DNA from: Pseudomonas sp. B21-048
Lineage (GTDB): Bacteria > Pseudomonadota > Gammaproteobacteria > Pseudomonadales > Pseudomonadaceae
Length of the DNA: 64,000 bases
Assembly: GCF_024748615.1 (NCBI RefSeq)
Contig: NZ_CP087168.1
Location: forward strand, 2,852,001 to 2,916,000
Direction of reading: 5' to 3'
The translations under genes were made by a program, and so were the position numbers. This document shows, piece after piece, positions 26,043-35,229 of this stretch. How positions within the stretch are numbered: the first letter of the stretch is position 1; the number at the start of each line of letters is the position of its first letter. Below the pieces are notes generated by a model. That model saw only the letters and a list, made by a program, of their open reading frames with translations. It had not been told where the DNA came from and ran no database searches.

Positions 26043-26864
26043 TCACCCTCTCGAATTATGGACGAGTCGGTCAACGAAGAACTCCATATGCCCTCTGGGG
26101 GTGGTCAGCAAAGGCCAAGCGTCGACCTTTAAAGCGATTTTCTGAAATGCTTCGGCGCACTTGGAGCGCGGAAAGTGTTCGTAGACTGCTCGCTGCTTCT
26201 GCACTGCCCTACGCGCACATACATCGTACGGAACCGCTCCCACATACCGCAGGGTTACGTCGAGGAAGCGATCGGTGACTTTGGCCAATTTAGCGAACAG
26301 CGCGCGACCTTCATTCGGGCTCTGCACCATATTGACCAGCACCCGAAAACAGTCCATTCCGTAATCACGATTAAGCAGTTTGATCAGTGCGTAGGCATCG
26401 GTGATCGAGGTCGGTTCGTCGCAGACCACCAGCAAGACTTCGTGGGCCGCCCGGACGAGACTGACCACCGACGAGCCGATGCCCGCAGCTGTGTCAATCA
26501 CCAGCACAGCGAGACTGTCACCGATTTCACTGAAGGCCTGAATCAGGCCTGCGTGCTGAGCCAGAGACAAATGCACCATGCTCTGGAAGCCTGAAGCCGC
26601 GGGGACGATTCGTATCCCGCCCGGACCGCGCAAAAGTACATCGGATAGCTCACAGCGACCTTCGATTAAATCGGCAAGCGTGTACTGCGGGGAAAGCCCC
26701 AACAGGACATCGATATTCGCCTAGCCAAGATCGCCATCAAGCAATACGACTTGCCTTCCAAGTTTCGCCAGCTCCAATGAAAGATTTACAGCCACAGTCG
26801 TCTTGCCGACGCCGCTCTTTCCGCCGCTCACGGCGATAACTTGTACAGAACGCACACCATCCAT
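26043..26864 (-). pseudogene. FleN-like flagellar-number ATPase, one in-frame amber codon
   Basis: Read from ATG 26864, the protein begins [20 protein letters not shown] (deviant Walker A of MinD/FleN type) and continues [20 protein letters not shown], then DGDLG-stop-ANIDVLLG. The stop at 26721-26723 replaces the Leu of the family motif DLGLAN by a TAG. After it the frame stays open and FleN-like to the end (CDEPTSITDAYALIKLLNRD, FPRSKCAEAF). FleN normally limits flagella through FleQ. This is a second, decayed or read-through copy outside any flagellar cluster; Walker A also differs from FleN (GGKSG rather than GGKGG). Confidence 0.85.
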
Positions 26865-27295
26865 GTTTTTGATTCCCTTCCATGTGCAACGCTTGCAAGT
26901 AGTCGCTAACTATTCCTAAATACGCAACTGTAACTGAAAAGTACAGACACATAGCCCCTAGCTGTAGCACAGAATCACCAGAAACGATGTAACCCACTAC
27001 ATGGCAATCACGCGAACCAGAACTGCCACTGCTGCGATGCCCTCATCCGCCGTTCCTGCGGCACAGTATCAGGCGGATACTCCGCCGCCGCCCTGCATGT
27101 CGTTGGTGGCGGAGCCGTCTGGCGCTTTTAACCGGTGCGATTGTCAGATTCGGGCGTGCTGATTTCTGCTATCAACGAACGCTTTGAATCTGAGACCGGA
27201 TGAATGGTCGGGCAAAATACGGCGAAGCAATCATGATGCGACTAGCATTATGTATCCGTACTGCCATCTCAGCATACATATAGCGGTGACTTGCA
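26865..27295. other. Divergent intergenic region
   Basis: 431 bp between the leftward fleN-like pseudogene and the rightward DUF2092 gene. No gene, repeat or clear terminator seen. It should carry the promoter of the DUF2092 gene. Confidence 0.5.
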
Positions 27296-28105
27296 ATGGA
27301 TAAGATCGCCCGAAAATTGATCATCCCCTCCGTAGCCCGTATTACCGGAGCAGGACTTGCCCTAATCGCCGGATTGGGCATAACTCAAGCGGCACATGCC
27401 GATGAGGCCTATGCCAAAAGTCAACTCAAGAACATGTCCGACTACATGTCAGCGCAAAAAAACATATCGTTCAATTATGACACCATTCTTGAAGTCGTCA
27501 CTAAAGATCAGCAAAGACTGGCCCTGGCGGGCTCCGGTGCTGTGTCGATCAACCGGCCTGACAAGCTGCACACTACACGTTCCAGCGGCTTTGCAGACAT
27601 GGAAATGTTGTTTGATGGCAAGATGCTCACGTTGATTGGTAAAGGTAAAAACATTTACACGCAGATCGAAGTTCCGGGCACGCTTGACCATCTGTTCGAT
27701 GTACTACGGGATAAATACGACAGGCCACTTCCCGGCGCTGACCTGCTCATGTCAAACCCTCAAGATCAATTGATGGCAGACGTGACCAACATCAAAGACC
27801 TGGGCAGCGGTGTTATTGGCGGTGTCGAATGCGATCACCTGGCTTTCAGGAAGAAAGAGGTGGATTGGCAAATATGGATTGCCCAGGGCGAGCGGCCCTA
27901 CCCTTGCCGTTACTCCGTTACGTCAAAAAAGGTTGCTGGTGGTCCACAGTACAGCATTCAGCTGAGCGACTGGAAAAGCGGCGATGCCGTTGCGCCTGAA
28001 GATTTCGCTTTTAATAACTCAACGAATGCCAAAAAAATGGAGTTGAAAGACCTGCCCAACGCCGAGGACTTACCGAGCAACTTTGTGCGAGGAAAAACCA
28101 AATGA
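27296..28105 (+). CDS. DUF2092-family periplasmic protein
   Basis: 269 aa. A signal peptide with a long basic start ends near ITQAAHA-DEAYAK (about residue 35). The mature part has the lipoprotein-carrier-like beta pattern of DUF2092 proteins (SGAVSINRPDKLHTTRSSGF, MLFDGKMLTLIGKG), a fold that binds lipids in LolA relatives. The role is not known. The small downstream gene overlaps its stop by 4 bp, so the two are coupled. Confidence 0.7.
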   Translation: MDKIARKLIIPSVARITGAGLALIAGLGITQAAHADEAYAKSQLKNMSDYMSAQKNISFNYDTILEVVTKDQQRLALAGSGAVSINRPDKLHTTRSSGFADMEMLFDGKMLTLIGKGKNIYTQIEVPGTLDHLFDVLRDKYDRPLPGADLLMSNPQDQLMADVTNIKDLGSGVIGGVECDHLAFRKKEVDWQIWIAQGERPYPCRYSVTSKKVAGGPQYSIQLSDWKSGDAVAPEDFAFNNSTNAKKMELKDLPNAEDLPSNFVRGKTK

Positions 28106-28293
28106 ACCTCTTGATGAAATCATGCGGCTTTCTTCTGGCTGGATTCGTTCTGATGTGTGCGCTGGAGCTGGGAGAGACCTTGTCGATCCCAGGAGTACAC
28201 AGTTTGATTCCCCAGGCAGAGGCTGTGGTCGGGCGTCCACTCACACCCGTAAGTGTTGCCGGCGTAGCGAGGCGCACGGCACGGCGAAATTAA
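28102..28293 (+). CDS. Small exported hypothetical protein
   Basis: 63 aa with a hydrophobic N-terminus (CGFLLAGFVLMCAL) that may be a signal peptide or anchor, and a basic C-terminus ending ARRTARRN. It starts within the end of the DUF2092 gene (ATGA overlap), so it is probably its partner. This is the last chromosomal gene before the prophage. Confidence 0.6.
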   Translation: MNLLMKSCGFLLAGFVLMCALELGETLSIPGVHSLIPQAEAVVGRPLTPVSVAGVARRTARRN

Positions 28294-28358
28294 GGCACGT
28301 TCCAACGGGATTCTTCTCGTCGTCACCTCTCCGGTGTCCTGCCGATCGAACACAATCC

Positions 28359-28880
28359 CTACTTCTGATTCACCAAAGCATCATAGGCCGCCGTGCACGT
28401 CATGCCCCGTCCGCGGGCTTGATCAGCATTTGCCGCCATGACTCCCGCTGCTGCATCAGCCATATTGAGCACGTCGGCAAGCACTCTGGCGGAGTGGGCA
28501 GCTGCCTTGCTTGCGGCGGCAGTGCAGGAATTGCCGCTGGCTTCACTGGCTGCGAGTCGACGGGCAAGGTTGCCGGCGGCGAGCTGCACGCCGCCAGCAA
28601 AAGCACGAGCGGAAGCAGCATCAGCCGTTGCTTGATCGATGATCTGTTGGCCATTCTGGATCGCCTTATTGATTGACTGTTGGTAGGCCTGCTCTTTGGT
28701 ACGCTCGGCGGCTTCATTCTGGGCTTTTGCCTCTGCGTCCCGAGTGTCGCGAGCATTCCACTCGCCCTGCCACTTCTCCTCCGTGACCGTCACTCCGTGG
28801 TGATAGGCTCCGAACAGCGTGCCGGCGACCAGAAGCATCGCAGCTACATAGGGAAGGATGCGCAACCAGGTTGAAGTCAT
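28359..28880 (-). CDS. Rz-like inner-membrane spanin (DUF2514 type)
   Basis: 173 aa. One N-terminal membrane segment (residues ~9-27) and a long alanine/glutamine-rich coiled coil in the periplasm, as in i-spanins. It would bridge to an outer-membrane partner to fuse the membranes in the last step of lysis. A lipoprotein frame with the o-spanin pattern is nested inside it. It is the final late gene, so the prophage left end and attachment site should lie between 28294 and 28358. Confidence 0.8.
   Translation of the reverse strand: MTSTWLRILPYVAAMLLVAGTLFGAYHHGVTVTEEKWQGEWNARDTRDAEAKAQNEAAERTKEQAYQQSINKAIQNGQQIIDQATADAASARAFAGGVQLAAGNLARRLAASEASGNSCTAAASKAAAHSARVLADVLNMADAAAGVMAANADQARGRGMTCTAAYDALVNQK
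28400..28654 (-). CDS. Rz1-like outer-membrane spanin, nested inside Rz
   Basis: 84 aa in another frame, wholly inside the Rz-like gene. Lipobox LLLAAC with the lipidated Cys23 if it starts at MANRSSIKQR, then a proline-rich mature part (SSPPATLPVDSQPVKPAAIP). Nested Rz1 genes of just this kind are known from lambda. The start may instead be the ATG at 28621. Confidence 0.75.
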   Translation of the reverse strand: MANRSSIKQRLMLLPLVLLLAACSSPPATLPVDSQPVKPAAIPALPPQARQLPTPPECLPTCSIWLMQQRESWRQMLIKPADGA

Positions 28881-29188
28881 GCCTCATCCTCCCAAGGCGG
28901 AAGATCAACCGTTTGTCCGGCCAGGGCATGAGTGCAATCGCACAAGAATTGGATACGGCCATCGGTGACGAACGAGTGACAGACCCGATCGCCATCAGAC
29001 CAGTGATAACGCACCAACACTGAAGGCGTGAAGGTAGGTTTCTCGGTGCTTCCATTCCAGCCCCAGCGCGGACCAGGTCCGGGGCCGTGCATGACGCGGT
29101 GCACCATCGCGCAGCCAGGGCACTCAAACCAAAGGCTACCTTCCTCGGTAGTGGCCAGAACTCGAGACACTCTGCTGAAGGCGGTCAT
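28877..29188 (-). CDS. DUF6527-type phage protein
   Basis: 103 aa. Recognisable pattern: LWFECPGCAMVHRV, then WGWNGSTEKPTFTPS, then CHSFVTDGRIQFLCDCTHAL. Cysteines and histidines could bind zinc. Found in phage lysis cassettes; function unknown. Overlaps both neighbours by 4 bp, so it is tightly coupled to endolysin and spanin. Confidence 0.7.
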   Translation of the reverse strand: MTAFSRVSRVLATTEEGSLWFECPGCAMVHRVMHGPGPGPRWGWNGSTEKPTFTPSVLVRYHWSDGDRVCHSFVTDGRIQFLCDCTHALAGQTVDLPPWEDEA

Positions 29189-29610
29189 GGCACATCCTTG
29201 AAGAAAACGTGGTGACCAAGCTTCAGCGTCTGCTTCGCTCTTACAGCCCAGGCCGGCGCTTTCGGCATCGTGGTCGCGTAATAGTGCGTAGCGCCGCCGG
29301 TGGGGTCCGGCACCTTCCCGTCAACCACTTGGTCAGCGGCGATCCTGGCTTGGGCCAACTCTCGGAACGGGATCGGCTTTGCACCACTCAGGTAGGCGTA
29401 GTTCGGATCGTTCCTATTCCAGCAGCTGAACTGGTACGGCTTTTGGCACACACCGGCATAACCTTCGCCCCACCACGATTTATCTTTGCCGTCGTTAACA
29501 CGGTTGCGAATGGTCCAGGCTACGGCGATCTGGCCGACAAGACTTTCTCCGCGAGCTTCCCCCCACAACGTGCGGGCGAGAATGTCTCGATCCTTTTCGG
29601 TGACAGGCAT
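29185..29610 (-). CDS. Endolysin, SleB-like cell-wall hydrolase
   Basis: 141 aa from MPVTEKDRD (GGAG 6-7 bp upstream). The family pattern DILARTLWGEARGE, with the catalytic glutamate, is followed by AVAWTIRNRVND, CQKPYQFSCWN and GATHYYATTMPKAPAWA. It cuts the peptidoglycan glycan backbone (lytic transglycosylase or hydrolase, by family). No signal peptide, so it needs the holin encoded at 52455-52787. A terminator lies between its start and the tail-fibre chaperone gene. Confidence 0.85.
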   Translation of the reverse strand: MPVTEKDRDILARTLWGEARGESLVGQIAVAWTIRNRVNDGKDKSWWGEGYAGVCQKPYQFSCWNRNDPNYAYLSGAKPIPFRELAQARIAADQVVDGKVPDPTGGATHYYATTMPKAPAWAVRAKQTLKLGHHVFFKDVP

Positions 29611-29625
29611 ACTTTTCTCCAAGCG

Positions 29626-29649
29626 AAAAAAAGCCCGCACTTGGCGGGC
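29626..29649 (-). terminator. Intrinsic terminator after the tail-fibre genes
   Basis: Stem GCCCGC / GCGGGC, 5-base loop, followed on the minus strand by seven T. It lies between the tail-fibre chaperone and endolysin genes, so lysis genes need read-through (antitermination) or their own promoter. Confidence 0.8.
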
Positions 29650-29668
29650 ATCGGAGTTACGGGTTCGG

Positions 29669-30127
29669 TTAGGGAGAGGTCGGCCACGTCAGCACTGGCA
29701 GACTGCACTCAGGGAAGCCATCAGCTTTTGGCAGATCGCGGAGCGCTTGACGATAATCCAATGCGGCTTTGAGCTTGGTGGCTGTGAGTGTTGGTGTTGC
29801 GCCGGCCAGCAACTCGTCTTGATGCCTGATTACCATCCAGTCCGACGAATACAGAAGTTGTACGCGCTCATTCAAAAGGGCAGACACCTTTGCAGCGTGG
29901 ATGTCTTCTGGCGTTGGGACCGGGTCTGGCTCGGGCAACGGACGATCGGTAAGAGTCCAGTCAGCACCATTGAATGTGCAGATTTGAGTGACGCTATCAA
30001 AGTCAGGCGGGGCAACTTCTGTAGAGTTTGCTGGGAGAAGAAAAACACCCGGTTCCAGTGGGGATTCAAAGGCGTCTGTTACCCCGACAAACTCCATACT
30101 TGTTGGGTCAAAGCTGTAAACAATCAT
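29669..30127 (-). CDS. Tail-fibre assembly chaperone-like protein
   Basis: 152 aa, next after the tail-fibre gene as usual for such chaperones. The C-terminal half (LYSSDWMVIRHQDE, then ALDYRQALRDLP) matches the common tail-fibre assembly pattern in which the Tyr-Arg-Gln-Ala-Leu segment is conserved. Confidence 0.75.
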   Translation of the reverse strand: MIVYSFDPTSMEFVGVTDAFESPLEPGVFLLPANSTEVAPPDFDSVTQICTFNGADWTLTDRPLPEPDPVPTPEDIHAAKVSALLNERVQLLYSSDWMVIRHQDELLAGATPTLTATKLKAALDYRQALRDLPKADGFPECSLPVLTWPTSP

Positions 30128-30139
30128 TTTTCTTTATCC

Positions 30140-31336
30140 TCAATATTTAATGCAAGCCAGCAACGCAATGTTCTTCATCCGCGTTTCTGAACCACTACCC
30201 GCCGGGCCCGTGCTGCCAGAAGCCCAGTTAGCAACTGTGGTGCTACCACCGCCGGTGGCTGTAGTGAAGAATGTCGCAGAGCCATACGTGTGGGTGTGAA
30301 CAGGGAATTGATCTCCCTGCAGGCTACCGAACACACGACCAGGGTCGAGGCCAACGCCGCCATCCCAGCCGCGAGGAGCTCTGGCACGAACATCAGGAAC
30401 GTTAAACGTGGTTGATCCGTCACCAACACCAAATGGGCAGATGACAACGGTTGTTGTAGAGGTGGCCGTGGCGTTTGAAGACAGCGTGATGGTGCTGGCA
30501 CCGACAGCAGTGATAGTCGCGCCAGCGGGAATACCAGGGCCGCTAATCGGCATGCCGACCCACATAGCTTGCGGGCTGGCCACGCTTGAAATGCTGTTGC
30601 TGCCCGATGTAACCGTACCCGTCACTTGTGCCGTTATCGCGGCGAACAGCGTAGCGTAGGTGTTACGCGATACTGCTGTGCCATACGCCGGCAAATATCC
30701 ACTTGGTGGAGACATTGTTGCAAACCAATCGACGCGTCCCGGCTGACTAAGCAAAGTCATCGCTTGACCAAGCGGCAGCGCGTGCTGGCTTTGGGTGGCC
30801 TGCGCAACTTGCTCGGCAGCCCCGGTGCAAAACAGCAAGATGTAAGAGCCGCCGTCAACGGAGCTACTCCACTGAGCCCATGCCTCGCCGTTAGCAACAA
30901 TTTCGCCACCCTGGAGAGCGGAGTGAGCCCTCCCGACGAGCGCTACGACACCAAGGCCATCATTGATTGTGCAGGACCCAGTATTAGCGTTGGTCGCTTT
31001 GAAGCGGATCGGAACGCTTCCGCCACGGGAAGTAATGGCAGGCGTAAAGTTGCACACATAAGCATTGGCCGCTCCGGTATCGACGGCGAAAAAGCTCGCA
31101 CTGACGGCATCCCGCAGCATGGAGTCCAGCGCCCCCATATCCAGCCAGGCTGTATTCGTACTGTTGCGCTTTTTCATGCGACCCGTGCCAGTATCCGCCC
31201 ACACTTGGCACGGGAATGTCGGGTTTGGCGTTGCTGCCCCGCTGCTCTGAGACGCGAGCGCCTGCAGTGCAGCATTCATATCGGTTCTGAACGTAAGGCC
31301 AGGCCCATTGGCAACGTCCATATCATGCTGCGACAT
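30140..31336 (-). CDS. Tail fibre with phage collar domain
   Basis: 398 aa. The C-terminal collar-like region has GDGSTTFNVPDVRARAPRG and QFPVHTHTYGSA, the usual tail-collar signature. The N-terminus would attach to the tail tip. A serine/threonine-rich linker (SSNATATSTTTV) separates attachment and receptor-binding parts. It probably binds a host surface receptor. Confidence 0.8.
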   Translation of the reverse strand: MSQHDMDVANGPGLTFRTDMNAALQALASQSSGAATPNPTFPCQVWADTGTGRMKKRNSTNTAWLDMGALDSMLRDAVSASFFAVDTGAANAYVCNFTPAITSRGGSVPIRFKATNANTGSCTINDGLGVVALVGRAHSALQGGEIVANGEAWAQWSSSVDGGSYILLFCTGAAEQVAQATQSQHALPLGQAMTLLSQPGRVDWFATMSPPSGYLPAYGTAVSRNTYATLFAAITAQVTGTVTSGSNSISSVASPQAMWVGMPISGPGIPAGATITAVGASTITLSSNATATSTTTVVICPFGVGDGSTTFNVPDVRARAPRGWDGGVGLDPGRVFGSLQGDQFPVHTHTYGSATFFTTATGGGSTTVANWASGSTGPAGSGSETRMKNIALLACIKY

Positions 31337-31339
31337 AGG

Positions 31340-34300
31340 TCAGTATCCCTTTGAGATGTAGTCGATAGAGCGGCCCGACTGGGCGACTCCGCCGGAATTG
31401 CGGATGAAGACGATGAATCCGGTAGCCGTCTTTGCCGAGACGTCCAGGTAGTCGCCTGGGGAAAGCCCTTGCGCGGTCAGGCTGACCGCAGGGGGTGCGT
31501 TGAACGGCGGCGAATAGCTGATGACCAACCCGCCCACGGGAACCGGAAGGTCATTTCCGCTATCAATGCGATCGGGCATGTCGATCACCACCTCAAGCTT
31601 GGAAACGTCCATCCAGTGCGAGGTCAGCTGTACGGATCCGCGCAATTGGAAGTCGAACAGGCGCGCGCGATAGTCGCCGACGACAAACGGCTTCCAGGCC
31701 GACCACACTGGCGGGGAAACGTCCGATGTGCGCACCCAGAGCGACAGCGAGGCGCCGCTAGGCGGATCACCATCAATGCCGAGGAGCACATCGAAGTCCA
31801 CCACTGTGTCGATGTAGGTGCCGTCGTCATACAGCGCGGCCTCTACATCAGCGGTCAGTCGGCAGTCATAGACATAGCCGAGATCCGCCGCCGCAGCGAA
31901 GCTGTACGTCGCCGACAGCAACGAGCCGCCGAACTTATCAATCTCGCCAAGCAGCGCATCAACATCCGTCACATCATCCACGAACCCAGCACCCGACAGC
32001 TTCAGCACCCCATCTGCTGCGGCTGCATTGACCGCCATCCCGGCGAAGGCAGGCGACTCGGTAATGGTCAGCACCACGTTGGACGGCAGAGTTGCCTGCG
32101 CATCCGACCAGACCTCGGTGATAGGCCCGCCGACTCCCGAGGAGTCGACCGCACGCGCCAGGTACTTGCCCGGCAGCAACGCCACCACGGACGATGTTGA
32201 GCGCCCCGCTACCTCGATCAGCGGCAAAGCGGCATCCCAAGTGGCAGCCGTATTGCGCGCATGACGAATGGCGATACTGCCGCCAAGCTTCACGTCCAGC
32301 TCTGGAACGGGATCCCACGCCAGCGTTGCTACGCTGTTGATTACGTCGAGCCTCAGCCCGGCTAAAGCCGATGGAGGCATCAGCAGTGCCTGAGCGGTAT
32401 AGGTCTGAATGGAAGCCGCACCGGAAAGGCCAAGGGCCGATTTCGGCGTAACGCGAACCGACCACAAACCCGAGGATGCAGAGTCAAAGTCGATGCTGGG
32501 CGTCGACACTTCCCCGACATACTCCCAGTTGCCCCCTGGTTTCATTACCTCGATCTGATAGCGCATCGCCCGCACCGGCTGGGTCCAGCTGACCGAAAGT
32601 CGTGCGGCAGCCAGACCGGTACCGGTGTCATAGAGTGATTCGAAAAATGTCAGCTGACCGACTGCATCTGGCTTGGCCAGGTTGACGATGCTGGTCGGGT
32701 TGTCGACATCCGGTGTGCCGTACTCAACCTGGTTGAACTTATCCGAGTCAAACGCCACGGCGCTGATCGCGTAGGTACCGTCGTCACCTTCGCTGATGCC
32801 TATGACGCGAAACTTCTGCGTCTCCAGTGCAGCTGTTGAGAACACCCATGGAGCAGAGGCCAGGGGCGCAGAGGCCAGCGGTGGCGATACGTTGATCTGT
32901 GTCGCGCCGACCGTCACCGTGACATTCGCGCTGGCATAGCTGCCATCGCTCATGATCACGCCGACCACACCTGCGCCCACCACACCGATGGGGGCATCCA
33001 GTAGTAGTGTGGAGGCTGTGCTCCCCGCCAGCAGTCGCCCGCCATTGCGTGCGCCGGCCCGATTGGCATCGGCGACGTCGATGATGTCGCCCGGCAGAGG
33101 TAGCGCGCCGTCTGCACCGACGGCAAAGGTCACGGCCTCCGATTCGGCATACAATAACCAGCGGCCCAAACGACGGGCCTGTCCGCGAGAGGTGCAGCCA
33201 ACAGCCACAACGTCGCTCTGCTGGATTCGCCCCCACTTCGCGATCAGCTCGGGGCGCTCGACCACCTCGACCGTCTGCTTATATTGCTGGTTCGGGTCGT
33301 TCCAGGTGACAGCGGCGACGTTATAGCGCTGATCCGATGCGACCGACTGATAGCTGAAGTCGCCACCAACCACGTTGGCATTGTTGAACAGGTATCTACT
33401 GGAGCGTGGCGCGTCCTGCACTGCGGTCAGCGTCCCGCCCGCCCAAAAGCAAATAGCGCGGAACACGGAAACCATATCGTTGACCAGCTTCCAGGCATCC
33501 TGCTGAGTGGTCAGCGCGAGGTTGCAGGTAAAGCGCGGCTCCCAAGCGCCGTAACCGTTTGGAACCATCGCATCGCAATACTGGGCGATGTTGTACAGCG
33601 ACCACTTATCGACCAGCGCGGTATCGAGCAATCCCCCCAACCCATAGCGGGTGTTGGTCAGCATGTCATACCAGACCCAGGCCGGATTATCAGACCATGC
33701 ACGCTTGAAGGCGCCATTCCAGGAGCCACTGTACGTGCGCGTCGCAGGGTTGTAGTTGCTCGGAACCAGAACCTTGAGCCCGCGCACCATGAAGGCCATG
33801 CGCGGGATGCTGGCGAACTGCTGAGCATCAATGCTGACGCCGCACAGCGCAGTATTTGGATAGCGCAGCTTCTCGTCCCACAACAGGGTCATGCTGTCGA
33901 AGAAGGTGCGGTTCTGGATCGTAGAACTGGTCGAATCGCCCCCCATTCGGGTGGCGCGGATATAGCGCGGCAGGCCGCCAGATGCCGGCAAACGCAGATA
34001 GTACGAAAACTGCGTGCGGCTCATGGTTTTGCCATTGATCAAGATGTCTTCGCACATCTGATACCACGCGCCGCTGCCGTGCTTTGCCTCCAGGCGAAAC
34101 AGCGCGGAAGAGCCGCCCGTGTCGCCGTTCTGCGTATTCTGTGAGAACAGTTGCGGAACGCTGACCGTCACCCGAACTGCATCAGCATCGGTATCGGTGA
34201 TGGCGCGCTCGATGGGAATCCATCCTTTCAGCTCGACACCGACGGACTGCTCGGCCTCAAGCCCGGTGATCGGCATATAGCCCTGCCACTGGGTGCCGGT

Positions 34301-34555
34301 GCGCTTATCGATGCTGACGCTGGAAAAGTTGTAGCTGCCGTCGGAGTTCTGCAGTGGCACATCGTCGAAGAAAACCCCCTGATCGCCGCCGACGAAGCCT
34401 TCTATCTCCCCCTCGCAGATTGCATGCAGTACCCGCACATGCTGACGCGAACGCAGGCTTTCAGGTGCCTCTACGGCGGCGCGCACGGAACCACTGCTAC
34501 TGCTGCTTCCGCCACTCTTCCCGCCACCCTTTCTACCGACAATTACTTCACTCAT
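31340..34555 (-). CDS. Tail-tip host-specificity protein (lambda gpJ type)
   Basis: 1071 aa from MSEVIVGRKGGGKSGG, an ATG whose TGA-overlap with the upstream gpI-like gene supports this start; the longer in-frame reading is not protein-like. The N-terminal glycine/serine stretch, then LRSRQHVRVLHAICEGEIEG, and later fibronectin-like repeats are typical of gpJ. It forms the distal tail tip and determines receptor use together with the fibre gene below. Confidence 0.9.
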   Translation of the reverse strand: MSEVIVGRKGGGKSGGSSSSSGSVRAAVEAPESLRSRQHVRVLHAICEGEIEGFVGGDQGVFFDDVPLQNSDGSYNFSSVSIDKRTGTQWQGYMPITGLEAEQSVGVELKGWIPIERAITDTDADAVRVTVSVPQLFSQNTQNGDTGGSSALFRLEAKHGSGAWYQMCEDILINGKTMSRTQFSYYLRLPASGGLPRYIRATRMGGDSTSSTIQNRTFFDSMTLLWDEKLRYPNTALCGVSIDAQQFASIPRMAFMVRGLKVLVPSNYNPATRTYSGSWNGAFKRAWSDNPAWVWYDMLTNTRYGLGGLLDTALVDKWSLYNIAQYCDAMVPNGYGAWEPRFTCNLALTTQQDAWKLVNDMVSVFRAICFWAGGTLTAVQDAPRSSRYLFNNANVVGGDFSYQSVASDQRYNVAAVTWNDPNQQYKQTVEVVERPELIAKWGRIQQSDVVAVGCTSRGQARRLGRWLLYAESEAVTFAVGADGALPLPGDIIDVADANRAGARNGGRLLAGSTASTLLLDAPIGVVGAGVVGVIMSDGSYASANVTVTVGATQINVSPPLASAPLASAPWVFSTAALETQKFRVIGISEGDDGTYAISAVAFDSDKFNQVEYGTPDVDNPTSIVNLAKPDAVGQLTFFESLYDTGTGLAAARLSVSWTQPVRAMRYQIEVMKPGGNWEYVGEVSTPSIDFDSASSGLWSVRVTPKSALGLSGAASIQTYTAQALLMPPSALAGLRLDVINSVATLAWDPVPELDVKLGGSIAIRHARNTAATWDAALPLIEVAGRSTSSVVALLPGKYLARAVDSSGVGGPITEVWSDAQATLPSNVVLTITESPAFAGMAVNAAAADGVLKLSGAGFVDDVTDVDALLGEIDKFGGSLLSATYSFAAAADLGYVYDCRLTADVEAALYDDGTYIDTVVDFDVLLGIDGDPPSGASLSLWVRTSDVSPPVWSAWKPFVVGDYRARLFDFQLRGSVQLTSHWMDVSKLEVVIDMPDRIDSGNDLPVPVGGLVISYSPPFNAPPAVSLTAQGLSPGDYLDVSAKTATGFIVFIRNSGGVAQSGRSIDYISKGY

Positions 34556-35172
34556 ACCGGTAGAGCCTCCGTCCAGGTGCCGACTGTGATAACGCTGGAG
34601 CCGACTAGCATCTGGCCGTAAATGACGGGCACAGGAAGCCCCTGCTGCGTAGAGTTGAACGCGCCGTTGAACAGGTACGAAGGCTTGTTTTCGGTGCTGG
34701 CCTGCTCTTGCTGGCTGCCTGACTTCGAACTTGGGACCGGCGTGAGCATTTGCACGACACCGCCAATGACCATGGCGGCCCCCACCTGCATCATTGGTAC
34801 GCCTATCCACCCCTGGCCGAAGCCGGAGAGCACCGCGCCAGCGACGATCAATACGACACCGACGATGGTTTGAAACACTCCGCCGTTCTTGCTACCCGCA
34901 ATGACCGGCACGATGCGAATTTCTGTGGTTCCGCTGAGGGTAAATTCACCCTCGCTGACGTTCTCGCGGTTGCGAAATATGGCGTAACGAAGGCCTTTGC
35001 GCGCCGAGCCGCGAATGAAATCCTCGAAGCCCGGAATGGTGTGTTTTAGCGCGCTGAAAGCCTCAACGGTTGTCCCAGCCTCAAGCTGGCGGAAATGCTC
35101 GCGACCAAAGGCTTGAGCTAAGCTGCCGGAGAGCAAAATTCTGGTCATGGCCTTGCTTTGGGCGGCTGTCAT
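34552..35172 (-). CDS. Tail assembly protein I (lambda gpI type)
   Basis: 206 aa. N-terminal ubiquitin-like region, then a hydrophobic stretch (VGVVLIVAGAVLSGF), then SYLFNGAFNSTQQGLPVPVIYGQMLVGS, a pattern conserved in lambda gpI relatives. Acts in tail-tip assembly between K and J. GGAG upstream supports the start at 35172. It is preceded by a terminator and a lipoprotein gene, which interrupt the usual K-I adjacency. Confidence 0.85.
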   Translation of the reverse strand: MTAAQSKAMTRILLSGSLAQAFGREHFRQLEAGTTVEAFSALKHTIPGFEDFIRGSARKGLRYAIFRNRENVSEGEFTLSGTTEIRIVPVIAGSKNGGVFQTIVGVVLIVAGAVLSGFGQGWIGVPMMQVGAAMVIGGVVQMLTPVPSSKSGSQQEQASTENKPSYLFNGAFNSTQQGLPVPVIYGQMLVGSSVITVGTWTEALPV

Positions 35173-35188
35173 ACTTTTCTCCGGGCAA

Positions 35189-35210
35189 TAAAAAACCGCC
35201 CCGTGGGCGG
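35189..35210 (-). terminator. Terminator after the lipoprotein gene
   Basis: Stem CCGCCC / GGGCGG with a 3-base loop; T-tract on the minus strand. It lies between the lipoprotein gene and the gpI-like gene, so the lipoprotein unit can be ended independently. Confidence 0.8.
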
Positions 35211-35229
35211 CTTTGCTGGTCTGTGCTAG

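Noticed and set aside
28294-28358. Exact prophage attachment site
   Set aside because: The left boundary must be near here, but the right end and integrase are outside the window, so no core repeat can be matched.
34556-34810. Longer start for the gpJ-like gene
   Set aside because: The extra 85 residues are arginine/histidine-rich noise overlapping the gpI-like gene; the ATG at 34555 has the usual 4-bp overlap.
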